64,000 nucleotides of DNA from CAVTUU01 sp045804965 (GTDB lineage Bacteria > Chloroflexota > Chloroflexia > Thermomicrobiales > UBA6265). A model generated the notes under the pieces. The model did not search any database. It had not been told where the DNA came from and saw only the letters and a program-made list of their open reading frames with translations. The stretch covers positions 248,001 to 312,000 of the forward strand of contig JBJMMD010000047.1 of assembly GCA_045804965.1 (NCBI GenBank). Direction: 5' to 3'. A program made the translations under genes and the position numbers. Below, piece by piece: positions 17,953-26,709 of this stretch (positions are counted from its first letter, which is position 1; every line of letters begins with the position of its first letter).

Positions 17953-18740
17953 CGCAGGATCGCCTCTGGCCGACCTTCGTTGATACGCACACCCATCTCG
18001 ACGACGATCAATTCGTTGGAGAACTTGAAGCGGTTGTCGAGCGGTCGTTGAACGCGGGCGTAACCCGAATCATCAACATTGGTTACGAGCCGGCGCGGTG
18101 GCCGACAACAATCGAGCTCGGCCGTCGCTTTCCCAGCACATCCATCGCCCTAGGCTTGCACCCCCAAAACGCTGACCAATTTCGTTCATCATTGATCGAC
18201 GAACTCGAAGTCCTCACAGCCCAAAGCGGTGCAGTCGCGATTGGCGAGATCGGCCTTGATTTTTTCCGAGACGGCCCGATTCTCGAACAGCAACTGACCG
18301 CGTTCGAGGCTCAGCTCGCGCTCGCAAGAAATCTTGATCTTCCAGTGGTCATTCACCAACGGGCCGCGAGCGAAAAGCTATATCACGTGCTCGCGGCGGC
18401 ATCGAACGACACTCGGTGCGTCCTTCATAGTTTCGAAGGCGATCAACAGCTCGTCGCCCTCGGTATCGAACGAGGATTTGCCTTCGGTGTCGGCGGGCTC
18501 ATGACTCGGGAAAACGCACAACCTCTTCGCGCCTTACTCTCAAAGATCCCGTTGGATCTGCTCATGCTTGAAACCGATTCTCCATATCTCGTGCCCGCAG
18601 GTTTAAAGTCCAGGCGGAACGAGCCGGCAAACCTGCCTGCAATCGCAAACACCCTCGCGACCTTGCTTGATCTGCCGGTTGAACATGTTGCCAACACGAC
18701 AACAGGAAACGCGATTCAGTTTTTTCGCCTAGATCAATAG
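17949..18740 (+). CDS. TatD family metal-dependent hydrolase
   Basis: A TIM-barrel deoxyribonuclease-like hydrolase of 263 residues. Metal-ligand motifs are FVDTHTHLDDD near residue 11, IGEIGLDFFRDGP near 98, VVIHQRAA near 130, CVLHSFEGD near 157 and LLMLETDSPYLVP near 199. The GTG start overlaps the glmS stop (GTGA). TatD proteins are 3'-5' exonucleases implicated in DNA quality control, matching the neighbouring rdgB and polX. Confidence 0.92.
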   Translation: MTQDRLWPTFVDTHTHLDDDQFVGELEAVVERSLNAGVTRIINIGYEPARWPTTIELGRRFPSTSIALGLHPQNADQFRSSLIDELEVLTAQSGAVAIGEIGLDFFRDGPILEQQLTAFEAQLALARNLDLPVVIHQRAASEKLYHVLAAASNDTRCVLHSFEGDQQLVALGIERGFAFGVGGLMTRENAQPLRALLSKIPLDLLMLETDSPYLVPAGLKSRRNEPANLPAIANTLATLLDLPVEHVANTTTGNAIQFFRLDQ

Positions 18741-18758
18741 GGACCATTTTGGAGTAAA

Positions 18759-19391
18759 ATGAATGGCATAGGAATGGACGACTGGAACACCGCCAGCGTT
18801 TTGCTGGCAACATCGAATCACGGGAAAGTTGACGAGTTTCGAAGGTTGATACCTCCGAGCATCGAAGTTATCTCACTTTCCACACTGCCAATCGACCTCC
18901 CGGCCGAAACAGGATCGTCCTTCGAGGAAATCGCACGGACGAAGGCCGAGGTTGCGTCCTCTGCCTCGGGACTCCTCGTGCTCGCAGACGACTCTGGGCT
19001 TGAAGTCGACGCACTTGGCGGGAAACCGGGAATCCATTCTGCGAGATATGCAGGCGAACCAGCGAATGCTGCCCGCAATAGAGCAAAGTTGCTCGCAGAC
19101 CTTGACGGCGCAGACCGTCGCCAGCGCAAGGCCCGCTTCAGGTGCTCGGTTGCGCTCGCCCGCGAAGGACGCGTGATCGCGACGAGTACCGGGACGGTGG
19201 AAGGGGCGATCGGAACCCAAGAGCGAGGATCATTCGGTTTTGGGTACGATTCGTTGTTTGAGCTACCCGATGGCAGAACAATGGCGGAAGTTCCGCCCGA
19301 GGAAAAGAACCGGATCAGCCACCGTGCGGTGGCATTTCGTGGCATCTTGCCCTCATTGTTAGAGGCGCTGGCGCAGCCAACGCCGTCGTAA
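18759..19391 (+). CDS. rdgB: XTP/dITP diphosphatase (RdgB/HAM1 family)
   Basis: Hydrolyses non-canonical purine triphosphates (dITP, XTP) to keep them out of DNA. The protein is 210 residues with LLATSNHGKVDEFRRL near residue 15, VLADDSGLEVDALGGKPGIHSARYAG near 76 (key motif DDSGLEVDALGG), and SFGFGYDSLFELPDG near 160. The ATG at 18759 has GGAG four bases upstream; an in-frame ATG five codons later is an alternative. Confidence 0.95.
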   Translation: MNGIGMDDWNTASVLLATSNHGKVDEFRRLIPPSIEVISLSTLPIDLPAETGSSFEEIARTKAEVASSASGLLVLADDSGLEVDALGGKPGIHSARYAGEPANAARNRAKLLADLDGADRRQRKARFRCSVALAREGRVIATSTGTVEGAIGTQERGSFGFGYDSLFELPDGRTMAEVPPEEKNRISHRAVAFRGILPSLLEALAQPTPS

Positions 19392-19406
19392 AGAGCGATT
19401 TCTGAA

Positions 19407-20693
19407 GTGTTCGAGGCCGCAGTTCGGACCACTCACGACGCCGTGGTGGTTCCATCGTCCTTCGAAGCGTGGCGACGACATGTGCACCGGTATGGAGCGA
19501 TTCCTGTTATCGCGATAGCCGGTTCGCGTGGAAAATCCACCGTCGTTCGCGCGCTCGACGCTATCTTCCGCTCGATCGGCTTGAAAACAGCAACGTGGAC
19601 CAACGCCGGCGTTGAACTCTGCGGTCGTCGCCAACGAGGCGAGCTGGCGCCATGGTCTCGCGCACTGGGACGGCTCAGAGAAGGCAGCCTAGACGTCGCG
19701 ATTCAAGAACTCGACTGGGCAACGGTTCACGCCGTGAAGCTGCCGAGGCATGTCTACCCCATCGTCGCGATCACGAACGTCTGCGTCAATAACGATGCCT
19801 GCCTTATCCAGGCGGAGGCCAAGCGCGCGCTTGCGGCGCTGCCTACCCTATTGAGCGCGGTGCACAACCGTGGAGCCCTCGTTCTCAACGGCGAAGACTA
19901 TGCAGTCTCAGGCGAAGAAGTCGATTTTGAGGCGCCAGCTGTGCTTGCCGGCCAGAGCAAGGACACGCCGTTGATTCGATCCCATCTTCGCGCCGGCGGT
20001 CTTGCGATCTGGGTAAACGGAGGCGGGATCACGATCGGGAATGCTGACCAAGGCGAGGCCATCTGCTCGCCATCTCAATTGCCATATACGTTGCATGGCG
20101 AGGCCGCGTTCCAAACGCTCAATATCATGGTTGCAGCGGCGGTCGCGCGATCATGCGGACTCTCAGCGTCTGCGATAGGCGACGCGCTCGCCGGTTACGA
20201 ACCGGATCCTCTGCTTCTTCCAGGATCCTTCAATGTTGTCGACCTCGGTGGCGCCACGGCAATTGTCGAACGACCCGACCCCTCCTGGTTTCTTCGGCCC
20301 GCATTGCGGGCGGTCCGCGATCTGCCTCGCAATCGGCTGATCACGGTCGCCGGAACAATGGCTGAAATTGGTGAGTCAGATTTGGTGGAAGTTGGCCGTC
20401 TCTTGGCCCGCACCAGTTCAATGCTGATTCTTCATTCAGAGCGAGATCAGCCCGAACGCGCGAAGTTGATTCGCCAAGGTATCGCGTTGAACGATATCCC
20501 ACCGGTCATTCTCCATACGACCACTGAGCGAAGGGCTGTCAGTCGCGCGCTTGAAATCATCCGGCCGGGCGATGCGGCGCTATTAGTCGCCGAGAATGCG
20601 CCGAGTGTCCTGCGCTGCCTCTTTAGAGCGACCGGTCCGCTCGCAGAGGAAGGCAGCCAGTTGACGGCCTCAAGTGCGATCCCGGCGAAATGA
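19407..20693 (+). CDS. Mur ligase family protein of unknown substrate
   Basis: A 428-residue protein with a Mur-ligase central domain. The ATP loop IAGSRGKSTVVRAL is near residue 37, VAITNVCVNNDA near 120 is the Mur-type NxxxDH-like stretch, and a C-terminal Rossmann-like domain follows. It lacks the N-terminal UDP-substrate domain of MurC-F and most resembles the ligase halves of poly-gamma-glutamate (CapB/PgsB) or cyanophycin-type enzymes, so it may form an amide bond between small acids. The start is a GTG with a weak ribosome site. Its stop overlaps the polX ATG (ATGA), implying translational coupling. Confidence 0.75.
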   Translation: MFEAAVRTTHDAVVVPSSFEAWRRHVHRYGAIPVIAIAGSRGKSTVVRALDAIFRSIGLKTATWTNAGVELCGRRQRGELAPWSRALGRLREGSLDVAIQELDWATVHAVKLPRHVYPIVAITNVCVNNDACLIQAEAKRALAALPTLLSAVHNRGALVLNGEDYAVSGEEVDFEAPAVLAGQSKDTPLIRSHLRAGGLAIWVNGGGITIGNADQGEAICSPSQLPYTLHGEAAFQTLNIMVAAAVARSCGLSASAIGDALAGYEPDPLLLPGSFNVVDLGGATAIVERPDPSWFLRPALRAVRDLPRNRLITVAGTMAEIGESDLVEVGRLLARTSSMLILHSERDQPERAKLIRQGIALNDIPPVILHTTTERRAVSRALEIIRPGDAALLVAENAPSVLRCLFRATGPLAEEGSQLTASSAIPAK

Positions 20694-22351
20694 CAAACGA
20701 CGAAGTCGCGTCGGTTCTCGAGCAGTACGGGAAATTACTCGAGATTTCGGGCGAAAGCGCGTTCAGAGTTCGCGCGTATAGCCGCGCAGCCGACGAGATT
20801 CGCCACATTCGCGAGCCACTGACGTTCTATGCCCAAGAGCGGAAACTGACCGATATTACCGGAGTTGGCGCGGGACTCGCGGCGGCAATTGAAGAATTGC
20901 TTTCCACCGGTCAGTACAGACCCTTTGAAGACTTGAAGCAAACGACACCTGCCTCGTTGCTTGAAATCGTTGAGATCCCCGGCGTGGGCGTAAAAACGGT
21001 GTCCAAGCTCTATGCGGATCTCGGCATCACGAGTCTGTCCGAGCTCGAGACCGCGCTGTCGTCAGGCGCTGTCGCAGCGCAAAAAGGATTTGGCCCCAAA
21101 ACCGCTGAACGCATCCAGGCTGGTATTGAGCAAATGAAGCGCAGAACGGGACGGTTTCTCCTGGGGACCGCGAGACCGATTTCGCTCGCGCTTGAGCGGG
21201 AACTCAAACAAGCCAACCCAACTTCGCGCGTGAGTGTTGCCGGCAGCGTGCGGAGAATGGAAGAAACCGTTGGGGACGTCGACTTAATTGTCGCGACGGA
21301 AGATTTTGACTCCGTTGAAGCGTCTGCTCGATCTCTCCTACAACTATCGAATGTCGAGCGCGACGATCCGAGCAATTTGCGCGGAAGAGCACCCTACGGA
21401 ATTGGCGTCCACATTACGCTCACGAAGCCCTCGGGTTTCGGCGCCACACTGCTACGGGCTACTGGAAACGACCAGCACCTCACCTTACTCGGCGAAATTC
21501 CCGACGCAGATTCCGAAGAAGAAATCTACGCTTCAAAGGGGCTACCTTGGATACCGCCTGAACTCCGGCAAGGTATTGACGAATTCGCGCTGGCAGAGTC
21601 TGGCGGACTTGATTCACTCGTCACCGTCGATGCCATTAACGGCGAGTTTCATTCGCATTCGACGTGGAGTGATGGTTCGTTTTCTATCGCCGACATGGCA
21701 ATCGCCGCAAAGCGTCGCGGCTATCGCTTTCTCGCAATCTCCGACCACTCGAAGAGTCTCGGGATCGCCAATGGGCTCGATCGCGAACGGATCAACCTCC
21801 AGCACTCCGCGATTAAGGCGGCGCAGGACGCTACTGGCATCAAACTCTTCGCGAGTTGCGAGGTAGAAGTCGACCGCAGCGGCAACCTCGACTTTGAAGA
21901 TGACGTCCTCGATGGTCTCGACATTGTCATCGCCTCGACTCATTCCGGGCTGCGCCAATCCCGCGAGCACCTTACCGAGCGACTGATTCGTGTGCTTGAA
22001 AATCAGAACGTTGACATCATCGCCCATCCCAGCGGGCGACTGCTCGAGCAACGCGAAGGCGGCGATTTTGACTGGCAGCAGATTTTCACGCTGGCAGCTC
22101 AAACGGGTACCGCGCTTGAAATCAATGCCGATCCGGCTCGCCTTGATCTCGGCGCAGAACTCGCGCGCCGGGCGCTTGCGGCCGGATGCTTGTTGACGAT
22201 CAACTGCGATGCTCACCATCCCGAGAGTTTCGCCAACGTCGAGTATGGCGTTGCGGTCGCGCGCCGCGCCGGAGCTACGTCTGATCGCATACTCAACTGT
22301 TGGCCTGTTGCCGATATCGAGCGATGGCTCGCGAACCGCGGCAAGCGCTAG
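20690..22351 (+). CDS. polX: PolX-like DNA polymerase/PHP phosphoesterase with degenerate palm
   Basis: A 553-residue family X protein. An HhH region has IPGVGVKTVSKLY near residue 96. The polymerase-beta palm has the first two catalytic aspartates in VGDVDLIV near 195. The third carboxylate, normally in a VDLRVV-like strand, is replaced: the aligned stretch near 238 reads GVHITLT. The C-terminal PHP domain looks intact, with FHSHSTWSDGS near 320, ISDHSKSLGIANGLD near 350, IIAHPSGR near 444 and CDAHHPES near 506. Base-excision repair is the family role. Here 3'-5' exonuclease/phosphoesterase activity may persist while nucleotide addition may be impaired. The gene overlaps dnaE tail to tail by four bases. 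Confidence 0.88.
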   Translation: MTNDEVASVLEQYGKLLEISGESAFRVRAYSRAADEIRHIREPLTFYAQERKLTDITGVGAGLAAAIEELLSTGQYRPFEDLKQTTPASLLEIVEIPGVGVKTVSKLYADLGITSLSELETALSSGAVAAQKGFGPKTAERIQAGIEQMKRRTGRFLLGTARPISLALERELKQANPTSRVSVAGSVRRMEETVGDVDLIVATEDFDSVEASARSLLQLSNVERDDPSNLRGRAPYGIGVHITLTKPSGFGATLLRATGNDQHLTLLGEIPDADSEEEIYASKGLPWIPPELRQGIDEFALAESGGLDSLVTVDAINGEFHSHSTWSDGSFSIADMAIAAKRRGYRFLAISDHSKSLGIANGLDRERINLQHSAIKAAQDATGIKLFASCEVEVDRSGNLDFEDDVLDGLDIVIASTHSGLRQSREHLTERLIRVLENQNVDIIAHPSGRLLEQREGGDFDWQQIFTLAAQTGTALEINADPARLDLGAELARRALAAGCLLTINCDAHHPESFANVEYGVAVARRAGATSDRILNCWPVADIERWLANRGKR

Positions 22352-25300
22352 CTCGATGCTGTCGCGGCTACCTTCTCGGCAAAATTGACGCGATTCGAGC
22401 CGAGAATGCCGCTCAGTTCGTCGGCAAGCGCGGGACTCCACTCGATTCGCCTTGACCTGCTCCGGAGTTGAATGAGGCTTGGACCTGAGGGGATATGTAG
22501 CACGACGCCATCATCCCCCTCGTGTCGCTGCAATACGGCATCAATCGCTTGCATTAACCTGATGTCGTCCCAAACGTCTTGGGAAACCGGAATTTCGAGA
22601 TGCACTGCGCGTTTCGGAGCCGCCGGCTCGAGCTTTGCCGTGACGTCGAATGACAGTGTTTCGCAGATCAATTGCAGCTTCTCACCTCGTCGGTCAACCC
22701 GCGCCGCCGCTTCGACGATCTTGTCGGGGCCCAATGACTCCGCATGCACATCGTAGGCGTCAGGGAAGAGCACCAGCTCGATATTTCCGGTGAGATCCTC
22801 GAGCTCGACGTACGCCATAGTTCGGTTCGTGCGCGTGGGAATGCGGCGAATCGCTGTGATTAGACCAACCGTTCGGATGCGGTCACCAGTTGGACGTTCG
22901 CTCATTTCTACAATCTGGCAGTATCCCGCCGGAATGCCGTGCTGAAAAACGTCGTTCAGCGGGTGATCGCTCATGAATAGGCCCAGGAGTTCCTTTTCCG
23001 CTCGCAGCAAGTCCCTGCGGGGAATCTCTTTCCCCTTACCCTCAAGTTTGGACGTTGAAACCGGCGCTGCCGCTGCTCCCACTTCGAACAGACCGATCTG
23101 TCCGCGGGCGGCCGCTCGTTGCCGGTGTTGACCAGCACCGACTGCCGCTTCGAGTGCAGCCAAAACTGCGGATCTGGTCCCGAAGCAGTCAAGTGCCCCG
23201 CACTTCGCGAACGCTTCCACCGCGTTTTTTTTCACCGCTGACCAGTCGATCTGTTCGCAAAAAGAATCGAGATCCGGGAATGTGCCGTTCGGCATCTGCA
23301 ATCGCGCGGCGACAATAGCTCTCGCCGCGCCATCACCAACGTTCTTTATCGCTCGCAATCCGAACCGAACGGCTTCGCTTCCGTCGTCCTCGACTTCAAC
23401 TGAAAACTCGACGCCGCTCGCGTTCACGCTTGGTGGGAGGACTGGAATGCCGGCACGTCGGCACTCGACGGTGTTAAAGACGATCTTGTCTGAGTTCCCG
23501 ATGTCGGTCGACAACAGCGCAGCCATAAATTCGACAGGGAAATTCGCCTTCATGTAGGCGGTTTGCGCGGCGATGACCGCGTATGCGGCACTGTGTGCCT
23601 TATTAAAACCATAGCCCGCGAATCGCTCGATGAGATCGTAGATTGCTTTGGCAAGATCTTCGGTGAGCCCGTGAGTCTGGCAGCCGTCGATGAACCGGCC
23701 ACGATACTTCGCCATTTCCGACGGCAGTTTCTTTCCCATAGCTTTGCGTAGGCCATCGCCCTCAGCCATGGAAAAACCTGCCAGGACGTTCGCGATTTGC
23801 ATGATCTGTTCTTGATAAAGCGCAATGCCGTACGTTTCTTGGAGAATTGTTTCTAGTTCCGGATGCATGTACGTAATATTCGAGCGACCATGCTTGCGCT
23901 CGATGTAATCTGGCGCCATCTCCATCGGTCCCGGCCGAATGAGCGCCATCAGGGCGATCAGGTCCTCGAACTTCGACGGCTCGACATCGATGGTCATGCG
24001 CGTCGTCATGCCACCTTCGAGCTGAAAGACTCCAACAGTCTCGCCTCGACACAGGATCTCGTAACTTTTTGGGTCGTCGAGTGGAATGTTTTCGAGTGTG
24101 AGATCGGGCACTTTCCTGCGTGCGAGCTCGACGGCCTTGCCCAGCACGGTCAGTGTGCTCAGCCCCAGGAAATCCATCTTGAGGAGTCCGATTTCCTCAA
24201 GCCTCGACATCGGATATTGGGTCGTGATTTCCCCTTCGCTCTTTCCGCCCGCCCGCTGGAGCGGCACGTGCTCGACGAGCGGATCGCGCGAAATGACGAC
24301 GCCGGCCGCATGCGTCGATGCATGCCGCGCAATACCCTCGACTTTTCTTGCGGTGTCCAAAAGATCGCGGAGTTCCGGGTCTTCGTCGTAGATCTTTTGC
24401 AGCTCCGGTACTTTCCCTAAGGCACCGTCGATCGTGACGTTCGGGCCGGTCGGGACGAGCTTTGCCACGCGGTCTACAACGTTGATCGGCAGTCCCTTTG
24501 CTCTCCCTACATCGCGCAAGGATGCTTTCGCCGCCATGGTGCCGAACGTGACGATTTGCGCGACGCGGTCGTCCCCGTATTTGTTGACGACGTAGTCGAT
24601 AACTTCCGACCGCCTGTCATCGGCGAAATCGATATCAATGTCCGGCATCGAGATCCGCGAGGGATTCAGAAACCGTTCGAAAATCAATCCATACCGAAGC
24701 GGATCGAGGGCAGTGATCTCCAGCGAATACGTCACGATGCTGCCGGCGGCCGATCCTCTTCCGGGACCGACGAGAATGCCTCGGTCTTTTGCGAATCGCA
24801 CAAAATCCCAGACGACCAAAAAGTAATTCGTAAAGCCCATTGAACTAATGACGCTAAGCTCGTATGCAAGTCGTTCCCCGATTTCGCCATCCTCACAGCC
24901 GTAAAATTTCTTTAGTCCTTGACGACATAGGTTTTCGAGGTAGGAATCGGAGGTAAAGCCTTCTGGCACATCAAAGTTCGGGATCTGATACCCCTGGAAC
25001 CCGAGATCGAGGTGGCACATTTCGGCGATACGGATCGTGTTCGAGAGAGCCTCTGGTATTTCGCCAAAAACGGCCTCCATCTCCTCTGGACCCTTGAAAA
25101 AGAGCTGATCACTTTCCGTTTTCAGGCGCTTCGGATCGCTGATCGTCGAGTTCGTTTGGACGCAGAGCAAGACATCCTGAAAAGGAGAATCGGCTTGATT
25201 GCAATAATGAACGTCGTTTGTCGCTACGATCGGCAAATTGAGCTTCCTCGCGAGCGGAATGAGCTCGCGATTGACTTCGACCTGCTCTTTGATTCCGTGG

Positions 25301-25818
25301 TCTTGAATTTCGATGAAAAAGCGCTCAGGTCCGAATATCTCAGCCAGCGTGCCCGCGTATGACTTCGCATTGTCGGGCCGCTCATGAAGGAAGTTGTTCG
25401 CGACGGGACCACCAAGGCAGGCTGATGTGGCGATAACGCCTTCCTTGTGCAGTTGCAGCATCTCCAGGTCAATGCGAGGTCGATAATAGAAGCCTTCAAG
25501 GCTTGCTTTCGTCGCGAGCTTGAGCAGGTTCCGATATCCGGTGTCGTTCTCGGCCAGAAGCAGCAGGTGATATGACTTGCGATCGCGGGCGCTGGCTTTG
25601 CCTTCGGCGAGATACGCTTCCATGCCGATGATCGGATGAAGACCCGCCGCTGCCCCTGCCTTGTACCAGTCCATGGCTGCGTACATCACCCCATGGTCGG
25701 TGACGGCCATGTGATGAATTCCCAGTTCCTCCGCGCGGGCCACGTATTCGTTGATTCTGCCCATGCCATCGAGCAGCGAATACTCTGTATGCAAGTGAAG
25801 GTGCGCAAACTCAGCCAA
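22348..25818 (-). CDS. dnaE: DNA polymerase III alpha subunit
   Basis: Main replicative polymerase, 1156 residues, of the DnaE1 type. The N-terminal PHP domain starts HLHLHTEYSLLDG near residue 6. The palm aspartates lie in PDIDIDFADDRR near 390. YGIALYQEQIMQIA near 650 and a late OB fold (VGLITAIRRIPTRTNRTMAY near 1000) are present. The TTG at 25818 is the likely start: GGAGGGC lies a few bases upstream, whereas an in-frame GTG nine codons earlier is 5' of that site. No intein is seen. Its TAG stop shares CTAG with the converging polX stop. Confidence 0.96.
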   Translation of the reverse strand: MAEFAHLHLHTEYSLLDGMGRINEYVARAEELGIHHMAVTDHGVMYAAMDWYKAGAAAGLHPIIGMEAYLAEGKASARDRKSYHLLLLAENDTGYRNLLKLATKASLEGFYYRPRIDLEMLQLHKEGVIATSACLGGPVANNFLHERPDNAKSYAGTLAEIFGPERFFIEIQDHGIKEQVEVNRELIPLARKLNLPIVATNDVHYCNQADSPFQDVLLCVQTNSTISDPKRLKTESDQLFFKGPEEMEAVFGEIPEALSNTIRIAEMCHLDLGFQGYQIPNFDVPEGFTSDSYLENLCRQGLKKFYGCEDGEIGERLAYELSVISSMGFTNYFLVVWDFVRFAKDRGILVGPGRGSAAGSIVTYSLEITALDPLRYGLIFERFLNPSRISMPDIDIDFADDRRSEVIDYVVNKYGDDRVAQIVTFGTMAAKASLRDVGRAKGLPINVVDRVAKLVPTGPNVTIDGALGKVPELQKIYDEDPELRDLLDTARKVEGIARHASTHAAGVVISRDPLVEHVPLQRAGGKSEGEITTQYPMSRLEEIGLLKMDFLGLSTLTVLGKAVELARRKVPDLTLENIPLDDPKSYEILCRGETVGVFQLEGGMTTRMTIDVEPSKFEDLIALMALIRPGPMEMAPDYIERKHGRSNITYMHPELETILQETYGIALYQEQIMQIANVLAGFSMAEGDGLRKAMGKKLPSEMAKYRGRFIDGCQTHGLTEDLAKAIYDLIERFAGYGFNKAHSAAYAVIAAQTAYMKANFPVEFMAALLSTDIGNSDKIVFNTVECRRAGIPVLPPSVNASGVEFSVEVEDDGSEAVRFGLRAIKNVGDGAARAIVAARLQMPNGTFPDLDSFCEQIDWSAVKKNAVEAFAKCGALDCFGTRSAVLAALEAAVGAGQHRQRAAARGQIGLFEVGAAAAPVSTSKLEGKGKEIPRRDLLRAEKELLGLFMSDHPLNDVFQHGIPAGYCQIVEMSERPTGDRIRTVGLITAIRRIPTRTNRTMAYVELEDLTGNIELVLFPDAYDVHAESLGPDKIVEAAARVDRRGEKLQLICETLSFDVTAKLEPAAPKRAVHLEIPVSQDVWDDIRLMQAIDAVLQRHEGDDGVVLHIPSGPSLIQLRSRSRRIEWSPALADELSGILGSNRVNFAEKVAATASS

Positions 25819-25938
25819 GGCAGCCCTCCGCCAGGGATAGAACACTCATGTCAGAGCGGGATGCGGGCTTGAGGGCAATACTAGCACTGAACGTACAGGT
25901 ATAACGCGCTCAGCCAGAGCCCCATATGGCGTAAATTG

Positions 25939-25964
25939 AAGCCTCGCCCAATCGGGCGAGGCTT
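25939..25964 (-). terminator. Perfect 11-bp hairpin between xre and dnaE
   Basis: AAGCCTCGCCC (25939-25949) and GGGCGAGGCTT (25954-25964) pair perfectly around a four-base loop. On the minus strand it is followed by a T-rich stretch, so it fits a terminator of the xre transcript before the dnaE promoter region. The rest of 25819-26109 shows no gene. Confidence 0.6.
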
Positions 25965-26109
25965 CCGCGACTAATTTCTGGTGGAAAACCTCGCCTCACT
26001 CCTGCTATGAGAAGCGATGCCCTTTCAGGCTTACGGTTCGAGCGGCGGGGGCTCTTCGTTCGAACCGTGCACGATGAAGTCATGCTCGCGCGGTTAACTC
26101 CTCGAATAG

Positions 26110-26529
26110 TTACGCTGCGACGCCGCCCAATGAAACGGCGATCGGTTGCTGGCTGGACATTCGCGCTTGCGCCGCAAGCAGTCGAAGCACCTGCCGCATA
26201 TTCTCGCGATACTCGACCGGCACCGCCTCGTCTTGAAGCAGCACGAGCACTTCGCCGATCACCGGTTCGCTCGACAAAAGACTAGTTACGTCTCTCGGCA
26301 AAAACCCCGCCGAGGCAAGCAGAGCGTCCAGCTCGACCTGGCTCAATTTCATTGCCTGGCCCAGCCGATCAACTGCTTCTCGGGTTGGCATCCGTGCGCC
26401 GCTCTCAAGGCGGCTTACATAGCTATGATCGAAATCCGCCCGCTCCGCGAGCTTGCTCTGCGAGACGCCACGCGCCTCCCGAAAGCGCTTTAACTTCACT
26501 CCAAAATCAAGCGTTATCTGTTGGATCAT
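26110..26529 (-). CDS. XRE family transcriptional regulator
   Basis: A 139-residue protein with an N-terminal Cro/C1-type helix-turn-helix: LKRFREARGVSQSKLAERAD near residues 12-31, then DHSYVSRLESGARMPT. The C-terminal helical part (LLQDEAVPVEYRENMRQVLR) may mediate dimerisation. The ATG at 26529 has GGGGG upstream; an open frame continues 46 codons further without similarity. A promoter with a palindrome at the predicted start point lies 60-110 bp upstream, consistent with autorepression. Target genes are unknown. Confidence 0.82.
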   Translation of the reverse strand: MIQQITLDFGVKLKRFREARGVSQSKLAERADFDHSYVSRLESGARMPTREAVDRLGQAMKLSQVELDALLASAGFLPRDVTSLLSSEPVIGEVLVLLQDEAVPVEYRENMRQVLRLLAAQARMSSQQPIAVSLGGVAA

Positions 26530-26591
26530 CGGTCGCCCCCAACCGTTTGCTTCACCGGCCAACCGGCCGATTCGTGCCACTGAGTCATACA

Positions 26592-26606
26592 TCCATGACT
26601 CATGGA
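26592..26606. promoter_or_regulatory. 15-bp palindromic operator candidate upstream of xre
   Basis: TCCATGA-C-TCATGGA is a perfect inverted repeat with a one-base centre. It lies just downstream of the -10 element on the minus strand, overlapping the predicted transcription start, where an autorepressor would block RNA polymerase. A second perfect repeat, AACAAC-A-GTTGTT, lies at 26697-26709. Confidence 0.55.
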
Positions 26607-26610
26607 CATG

Positions 26611-26639
26611 ATCGTACACCCCTTTTGTCAGCCTGTCAA
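26611..26639 (-). promoter_or_regulatory. Promoter of the XRE regulator
   Basis: On the minus strand, TTGACA (plus positions 26634-26639) and TACGAT (26611-26616) are separated by 17 bp. The -35 is a perfect consensus and the -10 matches four of six bases. Confidence 0.62.
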
Positions 26640-26709
26640 TGAACATCCAGCCGTTGTCCACAGCCATTTCGCATCACTGTCGTTTCCGCGATGGATAACA
26701 ACAGTTGTT

